NCBI GenBank assembly: GCA_029227035.1
Contig: JAQXZD010000093.1
Location: forward strand, 1 to 55,082
Length of the DNA stretch: 55,082 nucleotides
Origin: Lachnospiraceae bacterium
Lineage (GTDB): Bacteria; Bacillota; Clostridia; Lachnospirales; Lachnospiraceae
Direction of reading: 5' to 3'
Shown here: positions 7,283 to 16,072 of the stretch, in pieces
Numbering within the stretch: position 1 is the stretch's first letter
Layout: the number at the start of each line of letters is the position of its first letter
Notes under the pieces: model-generated
Told to the model about the DNA's origin: nothing
The model's database searches: none
What the model saw: only the letters and a program-made list of their open reading frames with translations
Program-made: the position numbers and the translations under genes

Positions 7283-8698
7283 ATGAATGAAAAAAAGAAA
7301 AGTATTGCGAGAAAACTAATTTTTATCATGGCGATAATGGGATGCATTACCCTGATTATGTGCATATTAAATGTTGCGGCCTTATCGACAATTGACTCTT
7401 ATAACAAAACTTTATCTTCCTGTGTGGCGGAATATGAAGAAGCTGTAGAAGGCGGTCAAATTGATACGGAGCTTACAGAGAAGATTGAATATATTTTTAA
7501 CAAGAGTGAAGTTAAGATTGAAGGAACTTACATATTTAATATTGTTTTAGTAATATTGGCTATCGTCAGCACAATCATAACGATGCTGATTGCGGTTCGA
7601 ATGATTGTTAAACCGGCTAAGAAAGCCAGTGTTGAATTAGAGGATATTGTGACCGGAATTGAAAATGATAAAGGAGATCTTACAGCCAGAATCAGCGTAC
7701 ATACCGATGATGAAATAGGACAGATGGCAACAGGAATCAATCATTTTATTACCGTACTTCAAGATTATATGAATAAAATGAAAAAAGATGCTGATGTGAT
7801 GGTGGATTCTATTGAACATGTTACAAGCCGGATTGATCTTTCCAACCAGAATGTATCCAATGTATCTTCGGCCACAGAAGAATTATCTGCAAGCATGGAA
7901 GAGATTTCGGCGACTCTTCAGCAACTTGCCGATGGCAGTACCTCCATTCTTTCAAAATTGCAGGCGATGAGCGATGAAGCAAATTCGGAGGTGGAATCAG
8001 CCAATGAGATTAACAAGCGTGCCGGAAGTATGAGTGAATCCATTATTGAAGGCAAGAATGAAACAATCAATATTTTTCAGGAAATCAGCAGTGTTTTACA
8101 GGAGTCTGTCAAAGAAAGCCGGAATGTGGAACAAATCAATCGGTTAACGGAGGACATTTTAAATATTGCAGGTCAGACCAATTTGCTGGCACTGAATGCT
8201 TCGATTGAAGCAGCGCGGGCCGGTGAAGCAGGAAAGGGATTTGCTGTTGTGGCAGATGAAATTCGGGTGTTGGCGGATAACAGTCGGGAAACTGCCAATA
8301 ATATTCAGACAATTAGCGGTTCTGTGATTAGTGCGGTAGAAAAACTTGCCCAAAATGCAGATGAAATGTTGGGATTTATCGACAGCAATGTAATGAAGGA
8401 TTATGATGCGGCCGTTAATCTGGCAAAACAATATCAGCAGGATTCAGGACGGATGAATGAAATTTTATCCGATTTTGCACAGGCTTCCGGTCAAATCACC
8501 GGCACTATGCAGACAATGGATTCTGGTATTCATGATATTACAACTGCTGTTGAGGAAAGTACAAAGGCTGTTACCAGTGTTGCAGTGGATGCATCTGAAT
8601 TAGTTTCTGCAATGACAGATATTCAGGAAGCTACGGACAAAAACAAGCGTATTTCCACCGATATGGAGATGCAGGTAGGTCGATTTAAAAATCTTTAG
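7283..8698 (+). CDS. Methyl-accepting chemotaxis protein
   Basis: The 471-residue protein has two membrane segments (about residues 13-34 and 82-108), a HAMP region after the second, and a long signalling coiled coil whose hairpin tip reads [20 protein letters not shown] before [13 protein letters not shown]. Only about 45 residues lie between the membrane segments, too few for a dCache or four-helix ligand domain, so it may sense at or near the membrane or through a partner. The ATG at 7283 is chosen for the AAAGGAGGATGTTACT before it over an upstream TTG at 7247. It stands alone with a terminator behind it; no chemotaxis genes are nearby. Confidence 0.93.
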   Translation: MNEKKKSIARKLIFIMAIMGCITLIMCILNVAALSTIDSYNKTLSSCVAEYEEAVEGGQIDTELTEKIEYIFNKSEVKIEGTYIFNIVLVILAIVSTIITMLIAVRMIVKPAKKASVELEDIVTGIENDKGDLTARISVHTDDEIGQMATGINHFITVLQDYMNKMKKDADVMVDSIEHVTSRIDLSNQNVSNVSSATEELSASMEEISATLQQLADGSTSILSKLQAMSDEANSEVESANEINKRAGSMSESIIEGKNETINIFQEISSVLQESVKESRNVEQINRLTEDILNIAGQTNLLALNASIEAARAGEAGKGFAVVADEIRVLADNSRETANNIQTISGSVISAVEKLAQNADEMLGFIDSNVMKDYDAAVNLAKQYQQDSGRMNEILSDFAQASGQITGTMQTMDSGIHDITTAVEESTKAVTSVAVDASELVSAMTDIQEATDKNKRISTDMEMQVGRFKNL

Positions 8699-8728
8699 AA
8701 ATGAAAATCTTACAGAAAAATAGAAATG

Positions 8729-8752
8729 GCGTCAGTTATCTTGGCGCTTTTT
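8729..8752 (+). terminator. Short terminator after the chemoreceptor
   Basis: GCGTCA pairs with TGGCGC (one G-T pair) around a GTTATCT loop, and TTTTT follows. Confidence 0.6.
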
Positions 8753-8823
8753 CTATGTCAAAAAACAATAAATCAATAAATTAAATATCCAGTAATTCCC
8801 TGTCTGTTATTTTAAATATGTGA

Positions 8824-8856
8824 TTGACTTTTACCCAACGGTTAGTGTACTCTAAC
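8824..8856 (+). promoter_or_regulatory. Promoter with a 16-bp palindromic operator
   Basis: TTGACT (8824-8829) and TGTACT (8846-8851) form a promoter with a 16-base spacer. The -10 box lies in the middle of GTTAG-TGTACT-CTAAC (8841-8856), which matches its own reverse complement at 14 of 16 positions. Such a site is typical of a TetR or MarR repressor. No regulator gene adjoins this operon, so the repressor must be encoded elsewhere. Confidence 0.65.
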
Positions 8857-8893
8857 GAAAGTAAGCCATAAATTACATCGAAGGGAGATTTAT

Positions 8894-9067
8894 ATGAACA
8901 AACATAAGATTTTTTCATGGATAGCAACCATTTGCATGGTAGTTACATTTATTTCAGGGTTTCTGACAGACCATATGCTGTTTTTGCATCTGCACAAACT
9001 CTGTGGCTGTATTGCATTTGTGCTGCTAATTGCAGCGATGGGAACCGGCTATAAAAGAAAAAAGTAA
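8894..9067 (+). CDS. Small hydrophobic membrane protein, 57 aa
   Basis: The ATG follows AAGGGAGATTTAT and the protein has two hydrophobic stretches (about residues 7-23 and 31-51) separated by a His-rich turn (DHMLFLHLHKLCG), ending GYKRKK. It is the first gene of a group with a DUF454 protein and two ABC half-transporters; 12 bases separate it from the next start. The three His residues and one Cys at the turn could bind metal or heme, which would fit a CydDC-like neighbour, but this is speculative. Confidence 0.75.
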   Translation: MNKHKIFSWIATICMVVTFISGFLTDHMLFLHLHKLCGCIAFVLLIAAMGTGYKRKK

Positions 9068-9079
9068 TCGGGAGGCAAT

Positions 9080-9463
9080 ATGAAACTGATTTGGATTATT
9101 TTTGGCTTTTTAAGTCTGGGGATAGGAGCAGCAGGAGCGGTACTTCCGTTTCTGCCTACATTTCCGTTTTTGATGCTGACACTGTTTTGTTTTGCGAAAA
9201 GCTCCAGGCGTTTGCATCAGTGGTTTTTGGGAACCAAATTGTATCAGAACAATCTGGAATCTTACGTGAGAAATCGTTCCATGACAGTGCGGACGAAGGT
9301 GAGAATCATGGTAATGGTTACAATTCTTATGGGATTCGGATTTTGCATGATGAGCCGTGTGCCGGTTGCGAGGGTTGTGCTGGTGTTGGTCTGGCTGTGT
9401 CATGTTTTATATTTTCTGTTTGGCGTCAGAACTTTAAAAACGGAAAAAGTAATGGAAGAATAG
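9080..9463 (+). CDS. DUF454 (YbaN-like) inner-membrane protein
   Basis: The 127-residue protein shows the DUF454 pattern: a first membrane hairpin with GAAGAVLPFLPTFPFLML, then a helix with FAKSSRRLHQWFLGTKLYQ, a basic linker and two more membrane segments. DUF454 proteins are small membrane proteins of unknown function that often occur near transport or heme-handling genes. GGGAGG lies just upstream. The following ABC gene starts 11 bases on. Confidence 0.85.
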   Translation: MKLIWIIFGFLSLGIGAAGAVLPFLPTFPFLMLTLFCFAKSSRRLHQWFLGTKLYQNNLESYVRNRSMTVRTKVRIMVMVTILMGFGFCMMSRVPVARVVLVLVWLCHVLYFLFGVRTLKTEKVMEE

Positions 9464-9474
9464 GAACAGGGGAG

Positions 9475-11247
9475 ATGATAAAAAAACGTTTAGTGGGACT
9501 TCTGTCTCATGCAAAAAAATATATTGTTTACAATGTGCTGTGGCAGTGGATTGCTTTGCTGGCGCAGATTACAGTGATTTTTACGGTGGCAGGGCTTTTG
9601 GAAGAAACTCTCCGGGGAACAGCAGGAAGCAAAGAGATTTACGGTGCTGCATTTATACTGGCAGGTGCAATGCTGCTTCGATACTTTTGCGACCGGATGG
9701 CAGTGCGGGCATCCTATGCAGCCGGCGTAGATGTAAAACGGATTCTTCGGGAAAAGATATATGAGAAGCTGTTGAAGCTTGGGACATCTTACAGAGAACA
9801 GACATCCACTTCTGAGATTGTGCAGCTTGCCACGGAAGGAGTGGAACAGTTGGAAACTTATTTTGGACGGTATCTTCCGCAGCTTTTTTACAGTTTGCTT
9901 GCTCCGGTTACGTTATTCATGATTTTATCTTTTGTAAACCGGAGAGCAAGCGTGATTCTGTTAATCTGCGTACCGCTGATTCCGGTTTCTATCGTGGCAG
10001 TTCAGAAATTTGCAAAGAAATTGCTGAATAAATACTGGGGGATCTATACCAATCTGGGAGACAGTTTCCTGGAAAATCTGCAAGGTCTGACCACTCTTAA
10101 AATTTATCAGGCAGATGAACAGAAGGCAAAGGAAATGGATGAGGAATCCGCACGTTTTCGAAGCATTACCATGAAGGTTCTGATCATGCAGTTGAACTCA
10201 ACCAGTGTCATGGATGTAATTGCCTATGGTGGTGCAGCGGTTGGAATGATTGTTGCCATGACAGAATACGGAAGAGGAAATGTAGGATTTGCAGGTACGC
10301 TTACGATTGTGCTTCTGGCATCGGAATTTTTTATTCCACTGCGTTTACTGGGCTCTTTTTTTCATATTGCAATGAATGGAATGGCGGCAAGTGACAAGAT
10401 TTTTGCTTTGCTGGATATTCCGGAGCAGGAAGAAAAGTCCGGTGAAATCATAGGAGAACAGACAGCGGCACAATTGGAAAATATACATTTTTCTTACGAG
10501 GAAAATCGTGAAATTCTTAAAGGGATAAGTATGGAATTCCCGGCAGGAAGCTTCACAGCGCTGGTGGGCACTTCCGGGTGTGGAAAAAGTACAATAGCGG
10601 GAATCCTGATGGGAAGAAACAGAGGATACCGGGGAATGGTCACCATCAATGGAGTGTCACTTGATGAAATCAGAGAGCAGAGCCTCACGTCACATGTGAC
10701 ACTGGTAACTCATAACAGCTATCTTTTTCAGGGGACGGTGGAAGAAAATCTGCGCATGGCAAAATCCGATGCCACAGTAGAAGAATTATGGAACGTGCTT
10801 CGGAAAGTAAATCTGGAGGGATTTTTAAAGACACAGGAAGGACTAAATACAAAGATACAGGAGAAGGGGAGCAATTTTTCCGGTGGACAGTGTCAGAGAC
10901 TTGCCATTGCAAGAGCACTTTTGCATGATACACCCATGTATATCTTTGATGAGGCAACTTCAAATATCGATGTGGAAAGTGAAGAATTGATTATGAAGGT
11001 GATTCACGAATTGGCAGAGAAGAAAACGGTAATTTTAATTTCCCACCGGCTTGCAAATGTTATGAAAGCGGATCAGATTTATCTGTTACAAGATGGACAG
11101 ATTGAGGAACAGGGAAATCATGAATCCCTGATGGAGCGGGAAGGCGTTTATCATAAATTATATAGTTATCAGAGTCGGCTGGAACAGTATGGTTTCACAG
11201 GAAAAGATACGAAATGGAAGGGAGTGAGCGCATGCGGGAACAGATAA
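9475..11247 (+). CDS. ABC transporter, fused permease and ATPase (CydD-like half)
   Basis: The 590-residue protein has an N-terminal six-helix export domain and a C-terminal nucleotide-binding domain with Walker A GTSGCGKST, signature FSGGQCQRL and Walker B YIFDEATSNID. The sequence resembles CydD-type exporters of thiols or heme-related compounds. The frame is open far upstream, but the ATG at 9475 follows CAGGGGAG and begins a normal export domain. The second half-transporter starts inside its 3' end, so the two should form a heterodimer. The substrate is not evident. Confidence 0.88.
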   Translation: MIKKRLVGLLSHAKKYIVYNVLWQWIALLAQITVIFTVAGLLEETLRGTAGSKEIYGAAFILAGAMLLRYFCDRMAVRASYAAGVDVKRILREKIYEKLLKLGTSYREQTSTSEIVQLATEGVEQLETYFGRYLPQLFYSLLAPVTLFMILSFVNRRASVILLICVPLIPVSIVAVQKFAKKLLNKYWGIYTNLGDSFLENLQGLTTLKIYQADEQKAKEMDEESARFRSITMKVLIMQLNSTSVMDVIAYGGAAVGMIVAMTEYGRGNVGFAGTLTIVLLASEFFIPLRLLGSFFHIAMNGMAASDKIFALLDIPEQEEKSGEIIGEQTAAQLENIHFSYEENREILKGISMEFPAGSFTALVGTSGCGKSTIAGILMGRNRGYRGMVTINGVSLDEIREQSLTSHVTLVTHNSYLFQGTVEENLRMAKSDATVEELWNVLRKVNLEGFLKTQEGLNTKIQEKGSNFSGGQCQRLAIARALLHDTPMYIFDEATSNIDVESEELIMKVIHELAEKKTVILISHRLANVMKADQIYLLQDGQIEEQGNHESLMEREGVYHKLYSYQSRLEQYGFTGKDTKWKGVSACGNR

Positions 11248-12821
11248 ATACTATGGAAAAACGCGAAAGACGCAGTGGATTTTTGATCATGAAGCAGTTG
11301 ATTGTTCTTGTGAAACCATTGCTTCCGGTTATGTGTGCAGCTATTTTCTTTGGGGTGATCGGTTATCTTTGTGCCATTTTCCTGACCATACTTACCGGAT
11401 ATGGAATCCTTGGATTGCGCCCTGTATTTGTTGTGCTTTTATTGTTAGCGGTCAGTCGGGGAATTTTCCATTATATCGAGCAGTACTGCAATCATTTTAT
11501 TGCGTTTAAGTTGTTGGCAATCATTCGTCATAAAGTATTTGCAGCACTGCGCAGGCTTTGTCCGGCAAAATTGGAAGGACGTCAAAAGGGAAACCTGATT
11601 TCCATTATCACTTCCGATATTGAACTGTTGGAAGTATTTTATGCACACACGATTTCTCCGATTGCGATTGCATTTTTTACGTCGTTGATTATGGTTCTTT
11701 TTATTGGGCATTTTGATGCCGGAGCGGGGTTGATTGCAATGTGCGGTTATCTTGTGGTTGGTGTTGTGATTCCGCTTCTCAAAGGCAGGGCAGGCGCAGA
11801 AACGGGCATGAAGTTTCGGAATGCATTTGGCAATCTGAATAGTTTTGTGCTGGATTCCCTGCGGGGGCTGGAAGGACTCAGTAAGCTGGAGGGGGAGCAG
11901 AGAGGACTGACCAATCTGATGGTGCTTTTGTTTTCTTTTCTTGTATTGTTTTATATGATTTTCCGGATGCAGAGTGGAAATGCAACTTTTGAGGAGTTGC
12001 TGCTGGTTGTGATTTCCATGATGGGTTCCTTTGGACCGGTCATTGCGCTTTCAAACCTCTCCAACAATCTGAACCAGACACTTGCCAGTGGAGAACGTGT
12101 GTTACGGCTTTTGGAGGAACAGCCGGCAGTAGAAGAAATTGCGGATGACGGAAATTCTGCCACATCGGATTTTACCGGAGCGGAGACGGAGCAGGTTACT
12201 TTTGCTTATGAGAGCGAGACGATTTTAGCGGATTTTTCCATGAAACTGGAGGCGGGAAAGATTGTCGGTATCCATGGCGCCAGCGGCTCCGGCAAATCAA
12301 CGCTTCTTAAACTTCTGATGCGCTTCTGGGATCCGAATAAGGGAACCGTGCGTATTTCGGGAGAAAATATAAAGACAATCCAAACAAAGAAGCTTCGCAA
12401 TATGGAGAGTTATGTAACGCAGGAAACACACTTGTTTCATGATTCCATTGCAAATAATATTGCCATTGGAAAACCGGGAGCAGGGAGGGATGAGATTATA
12501 GAAGCAGCGAAGAAAGCTTCCATCCATGATTTTATCATGAGCCTGCCGAAGGGATATGATACCGAAGTCGGAGAACTGGGCGACACTTTATCCGGTGGTG
12601 AAAAACAGCGAATCGGAATTGCCCGTGCGTTTTTACATGATGCGCCGTTTCTGCTTTTGGATGAGCCTACCAGCAATCTGGATGCTCTGAATGAAGGAAT
12701 TATTTTGAAGTCTTTGCATGATGAATGCAATTATAAGACGGTCGTACTTGTGTCGCATAGAAAATCTACGATGAATATAGCGGAACAGGTTTTTGAGATG
12801 AAGAGTGGAAGAATATCATAA
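11232..12821 (+). CDS. ABC transporter, fused permease and ATPase (CydC-like half), membrane domain probably shortened
   Basis: The 529-residue partner has Walker A GIHGASGSGKST, signature LSGGEKQRIG and Walker B FLLLDEPTSNLD. It starts at 11232 after GGAGTGAGCGC and overlaps the preceding gene by 16 bases. The membrane domain appears short. In relatives, a stretch of roughly 30-40 residues (a long intracellular helix) normally separates LDSLRGLE from the RALTNL-like start of the fifth membrane segment. Here the two join through GLSKLEGEQRGL. The flanking CTGGAAGG and CTGGAGGG at the DNA level could have allowed an in-frame deletion. If so, transport may be impaired. The missing length is estimated from memory of the family. 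Confidence 0.85.
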   Translation: MREQINTMEKRERRSGFLIMKQLIVLVKPLLPVMCAAIFFGVIGYLCAIFLTILTGYGILGLRPVFVVLLLLAVSRGIFHYIEQYCNHFIAFKLLAIIRHKVFAALRRLCPAKLEGRQKGNLISIITSDIELLEVFYAHTISPIAIAFFTSLIMVLFIGHFDAGAGLIAMCGYLVVGVVIPLLKGRAGAETGMKFRNAFGNLNSFVLDSLRGLEGLSKLEGEQRGLTNLMVLLFSFLVLFYMIFRMQSGNATFEELLLVVISMMGSFGPVIALSNLSNNLNQTLASGERVLRLLEEQPAVEEIADDGNSATSDFTGAETEQVTFAYESETILADFSMKLEAGKIVGIHGASGSGKSTLLKLLMRFWDPNKGTVRISGENIKTIQTKKLRNMESYVTQETHLFHDSIANNIAIGKPGAGRDEIIEAAKKASIHDFIMSLPKGYDTEVGELGDTLSGGEKQRIGIARAFLHDAPFLLLDEPTSNLDALNEGIILKSLHDECNYKTVVLVSHRKSTMNIAEQVFEMKSGRIS

Positions 12822-12882
12822 ATGAATTTATTATAACCGATGAATTTTAAATAACTCCTACATAGTATTTACTCAACTACGA

Positions 12883-12926
12883 TTTAGTCATTTTTACTTG
12901 ACTAAAATGTAAAGAGGAATTATAGT
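12883..12926 (+). promoter_or_regulatory. Promoter with inverted repeat over the -35 box
   Basis: TTGACT (12898-12903) and TATAGT (12921-12926) are 17 bases apart. TTTAGTC (12883-12889) and GACTAAA (12900-12906) are perfect inverted copies with a 10-base gap, and the right arm covers the -35 box. This suggests repression of the DUF234 ATPase gene. Confidence 0.65.
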
Positions 12927-12952
12927 TATTATGGGGAAACGGAGGAATCATT

Positions 12953-14350
12953 ATGTTTGTAGGAAGAGATAGAGAATTAAATTCATTGGAAAAGCTATAC
13001 AAGTCAGACAAGTTTGAGTTCGCAGTAATATATGGCAGGCGCCGTGTTGGTAAAACGGAGTTGATTAAGAAATTTATTGAGGGGAAGAAATCCATTTACT
13101 ATATGGGTATTGAGAGTAATGAGAAGCAGAACCTTGAGAACCTCAGCAAAGAAATTATTGAATGTAGCAGTGGAATTTCGACGGAAACATCCTTCCCTAC
13201 ATTCCAGGCTGCTTTGGAGTATACATTTCAGTTAGCGGAAAATGAAAGAATTATTCTTGCGATTGACGAATATCCGTATGTGGCGCGGGCCTCGAAAAGC
13301 CTAGCATCTACATTACAGCTCCTGATAGATAAATATAAAGACACCTCAAAATTGATGCTTATCTTGTGTGGATCCTCGATGTCATATATGGAAGACCACG
13401 TACTTGCATACAAAGCACCTCTTTATGGAAGACGAACAGCGCAGATGAAGATTTTGCCGTTCGATTTTGAAGAAAGCTGCAGATGCATGAAGAATTTATT
13501 AGATGAAGATAAAGCATTGATATACGGCATTGCGGGAGGTACACCGCAGTATCTTTTTCAGATGAATGATAAGCTTAGTGTGGAGGAAAATATAAAAAAT
13601 ACGTATTTGAATCCGACATCATTCTTGTATGAAGAACCAGTGAATCTTTTGAAGCAAGAGGTTCGTGAGCCTTCCATTTACAATGCAATTATCGAAGCAA
13701 TCGCTACCGGACATTCGCGAATGTCTGAGATTTCTTCAAAGGTAGGAGAAGTCACAAATGTGTGTTCCAATTATCTTAAAAATCTGATAAATCTTGGTAT
13801 TGTAAAAAGGGAGACTCCATATGGAGAGAAAGAATCAAAAAAAACAATATATTCCATAGAAGATCATATGTTTTGCTTCTGGTATCGTTTTGTAATGGAT
13901 AATAATTCTTTGATTGTCAGAGGGGCAGCGGATTTAGTATATAAGCGTATAGAATCGGAGTTATCGAATTACATGGGAAGTATCTTTGAAGAAATTTGCA
14001 AACAGTATCTGTGGAAACAACTGCTTGCAGGAAATGTACCTATAGAATTTGTTTCTCTTGGCCGTTGGTGGGGGAATGATCCGATACAGAAATGTCAAGC
14101 GGAAATAGACATTATGGGAGAACAGGATAATCAATCGGCTTTATTTGCAGAATGTAAGTGGAAAAATGAAAAGCTGGATTTAAATGTTCTTGAAATACTG
14201 ATAGGACGAAGCAGATTGTTTCGATACACGAAGGTACACTATTATCTGTTTTCAAAATCCGGTTTTACAACAGGCTGTATTGAGAAAGCAGAAGAAATGG
14301 GAAATGTAACGTTGGTTAGTTATGCAGATATCCTGAGTTCAATGAAATGA
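12953..14350 (+). CDS. Archaeal-type ATPase with DUF234 domain
   Basis: The 465-residue protein begins FVGRDRELNSLEKLY and has a Walker A motif GRRRVGKTEL near residue 30 and a Walker B ending in LAIDEYPY near residue 105. The central part carries a winged-helix stretch (ATGHSRMSEISSKVG). The C-terminal 100 residues contain AEIDIMGEQ and ALFAECKWKN, the D...ExK layout of a PD-(D/E)XK nuclease-like fold as found in DUF234. Such ATPases are common, mobile and mostly uncharacterised. It has its own promoter with an operator-like repeat. AAACGGAGGAATC precedes the start. Confidence 0.88.
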   Translation: MFVGRDRELNSLEKLYKSDKFEFAVIYGRRRVGKTELIKKFIEGKKSIYYMGIESNEKQNLENLSKEIIECSSGISTETSFPTFQAALEYTFQLAENERIILAIDEYPYVARASKSLASTLQLLIDKYKDTSKLMLILCGSSMSYMEDHVLAYKAPLYGRRTAQMKILPFDFEESCRCMKNLLDEDKALIYGIAGGTPQYLFQMNDKLSVEENIKNTYLNPTSFLYEEPVNLLKQEVREPSIYNAIIEAIATGHSRMSEISSKVGEVTNVCSNYLKNLINLGIVKRETPYGEKESKKTIYSIEDHMFCFWYRFVMDNNSLIVRGAADLVYKRIESELSNYMGSIFEEICKQYLWKQLLAGNVPIEFVSLGRWWGNDPIQKCQAEIDIMGEQDNQSALFAECKWKNEKLDLNVLEILIGRSRLFRYTKVHYYLFSKSGFTTGCIEKAEEMGNVTLVSYADILSSMK

Positions 14351-14437
14351 ATATACAGATTTTCAAAAACAAGCCAATCAATATGTTGACAGGGCATTGT
14401 TTGTTTACCGTTTTTATGGTAAAAGTAAAGTAGGTAT

Positions 14438-14458
14438 AAGGTGCAACAATCGCACCTT
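14438..14458 (+). other. Perfect 7-bp hairpin before the DUF3990 remnant
   Basis: AAGGTGC and GCACCTT are separated by AACAATC. No T run follows, so it is not a normal terminator. It lies 28 bases before a short ORF. A weaker inverted repeat TTTACC/GGTAAA lies at 14403-14422. Either could be an operator of the former module. Confidence 0.45.
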
Positions 14459-14486
14459 GGATTATTCAGGCGAAGAAGGTGAAAAC

Positions 14487-14588
14487 ATGGCAATGATGAC
14501 AGTATATCATGGGGGTTATCAACCGGTACAATACCCGGAGATTCGACAGGGAAGAAATACAGCACAGAGCGTGCACTCACATGTTTGA
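14487..14588 (+). pseudogene. DUF3990 ART-like protein, N-terminal remnant
   Basis: GAAGAAGGTGAAAAC precedes an ATG that opens a 33-residue ORF: MTVYHGGYQPVQYPEIRQGRN is the characteristic start of DUF3990 proteins (His of the YHG motif included). Normally the sequence goes on with a DFG-GFY block. Here it changes to TAQSVHSHV and stops. The rest of the domain, about 150 residues, is missing, so this is a deletion remnant. A small conserved gene that usually accompanies such modules follows. An intact DUF3990 gene of a different subtype lies at 38560. Confidence 0.6.
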
Positions 14589-14616
14589 CTTTTAGGGGAT
14601 ACGAAAAGGTGGAAGG

Positions 14617-14991
14617 ATGAATATGATTGGACGAGAATCACAGGAAGATAATAATTTGTTTTACACATGCAGCTTGATCGAATATATTTCAAGAAAAACA
14701 AAGAATACGCGTGTGACGGTTGTGAATAAGCTTGGGGAGAAACGGATCGGAAAAATATTGGATCTGGCGGATGTTTATCATTGTGATAATATAGAACGGG
14801 TCAGTGAAGATTTTATTGAGGATGCGTGTATTGAAGAAGGAATGTTTGACAATGTTGCTGAGTGTCGTTATGCGATTCCGTCTTATTGGGATATAGGAAA
14901 AGTGTATAAAAGATTGATTAAGCGAGTGGCAGAAGAAGAGGAAAATCCAAGCTATATATTTGAGTGTTTTAAAGAGCAGAAGATGCTTTAA
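14617..14991 (+). CDS. Conserved hypothetical protein, former partner of the DUF3990 gene
   Basis: The 124-residue acidic helical protein contains YTCSLIEYISRKTKN, LDLADVYHCDNIERV and a repeated DIGKVYKRLI-type helix. I recall proteins of this pattern beside DUF3990 genes in Clostridia, often longer at the C-terminus, so this copy may be truncated as well. ATGs at 14617 and 14623 both have a plausible ribosome binding site (AAGGTGG or GGAAGG). A function as immunity partner or target-recognition factor is inferred only from neighbourhood. Confidence 0.55.
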   Translation: MNMIGRESQEDNNLFYTCSLIEYISRKTKNTRVTVVNKLGEKRIGKILDLADVYHCDNIERVSEDFIEDACIEEGMFDNVAECRYAIPSYWDIGKVYKRLIKRVAEEEENPSYIFECFKEQKML

Positions 14992-15010
14992 ACCAAATTG
15001 TTCACAACCA

Positions 15011-15050
15011 CCACAGACAGATGTCGCTGTTTTGCAGCTTATGTCTGTGG
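15011..15050. terminator. Two-level hairpin between convergent genes, overlapping the pyrB stop
   Basis: CCACAGACA (15011-15019) pairs with TGTCTGTGG (15042-15050), and an inner GCTG/CAGC stem lies within the loop. It sits between two convergent genes and includes the last codons of pyrB. A clear T run is lacking on either strand, so termination efficiency is uncertain. Confidence 0.45.
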
Positions 15051-15971
15051 CTCGGCTAATCCCAATAACATCATAATTAAAGCCATGCGAATATAGACAC
15101 CGTTTTGCACCTGGTCAAAGTAGGCGGCTCTGCTATCCTGGTCCACATCCATAGCAATTTCATCAACGCGTGGAAGAGGATGCAGTACCGGCATATCAGC
15201 AGATGCAAGCTGCAATTTATCAGCCGTCAACGTATAGATCCCTTTTAGACGAAGATAATCATCTTCGTTAAAGAATCGTTCTTTTTGAACCCGTGTCATA
15301 TAAAGGACATTCAGTTTCGGAAGCGTATCTTCCAGACAGGTTACTTCCATGTAGCGTGAGCCGGCAGGAATTAAAGTGTCCTCAATCAGATAGTCCGGAA
15401 TGCGCAGTTCTTCCGGGGAAATAAAATAGAACCGGTTGTCCGGATAACGTACAAGGCTGTTTACAAGGGAATGAACTGTTCGTCCGAACTTCAGATCGCC
15501 ACAGAACCCGATGGTAAGATGATCCAGCCGCTTTTTTCGTTGACGAATGGTCATTAAATCAATCAGGGTCTGGGTAGGATGGCTATGTCCGCCATCCCCT
15601 GCATTGATAACCGGGACACGGGAAAACATGGAAGCACAAAGAGGTGCGCCTTCCTTTGGATGCCGCATGGCAATAATATCAGCATAACAACTGACAACTC
15701 TTGCAGTATCTGCAACGGTTTCTCCTTTGGTGGCACTGGACTGGTCAGCGCCTGAAAATCCAAGTGTTGTGCCTCCAAGACTCAGCATTGCTGACTCAAA
15801 GGAAAGACGTGTTCTGGTACTTGGTTCATAGAATAGTGTGGCAAGTTTCTTCCCCTCTGCCACATGGGAATACTTCGCTGGATTTGCTGCTATTCGTTCT
15901 GCCAAATCCAGAACCATTTGTGTCTCTTTATCTGTAAAATCCGTGGGAGTTATAAAATGTCTCATAGCCAT
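15039..15971 (-). CDS. pyrB: Aspartate carbamoyltransferase catalytic subunit
   Basis: The enzyme joins carbamoyl phosphate and aspartate in the second step of pyrimidine synthesis. The 310-residue product has the carbamoyl-phosphate loop [12 protein letters not shown] near residues 52-63, the SATKGE loop, [11 protein letters not shown] and [10 protein letters not shown], all intact. AAAGGAGAGGAGC precedes an ATG at 15971; a second ATG two codons later is also possible. No pyrI regulatory subunit gene or other pyr gene adjoins it, which is unusual, since pyrB commonly lies in a pyr operon. Its promoter carries a LysR-type site shared with the DUF1275 gene at 17116. Confidence 0.95.
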   Translation of the reverse strand: MAMRHFITPTDFTDKETQMVLDLAERIAANPAKYSHVAEGKKLATLFYEPSTRTRLSFESAMLSLGGTTLGFSGADQSSATKGETVADTARVVSCYADIIAMRHPKEGAPLCASMFSRVPVINAGDGGHSHPTQTLIDLMTIRQRKKRLDHLTIGFCGDLKFGRTVHSLVNSLVRYPDNRFYFISPEELRIPDYLIEDTLIPAGSRYMEVTCLEDTLPKLNVLYMTRVQKERFFNEDDYLRLKGIYTLTADKLQLASADMPVLHPLPRVDEIAMDVDQDSRAAYFDQVQNGVYIRMALIMMLLGLAEPQT

Positions 15972-16005
15972 GCTCCTCTCCTTTTAGACTTTTTTGCCAG
16001 AAGAG

Positions 16006-16052
16006 ATTATACTAATAGCATTGCAATATGTAAAAACTATTATTGATATAGC
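16006..16052 (-). promoter_or_regulatory. pyrB promoter with LysR box, copy 1 of a 30-bp element
   Basis: On the minus strand, CTAT-N7-ATAG (a T-N11-A LysR box) lies just upstream of TTTACA (16034-16029), which is followed by 17 bases and TATAAT (16011-16006). The 30 bp at 16023-16052 match 17031-17060 (other strand) at 27 positions, with the same orientation and distance to the downstream -10 box. The site is placed for activation by the adjacent LysR protein. Confidence 0.8.
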
Positions 16053-16072
16053 AGACATAATAATATGATATT

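Noticed and set aside
14347-14433. 28-codon ORF starting MNIQIF after the DUF234 ATPase gene, recalling the start of ArsC-like proteins
   Set aside because: Only the first six residues resemble the family, and the rest is low-complexity with no ribosome binding site.
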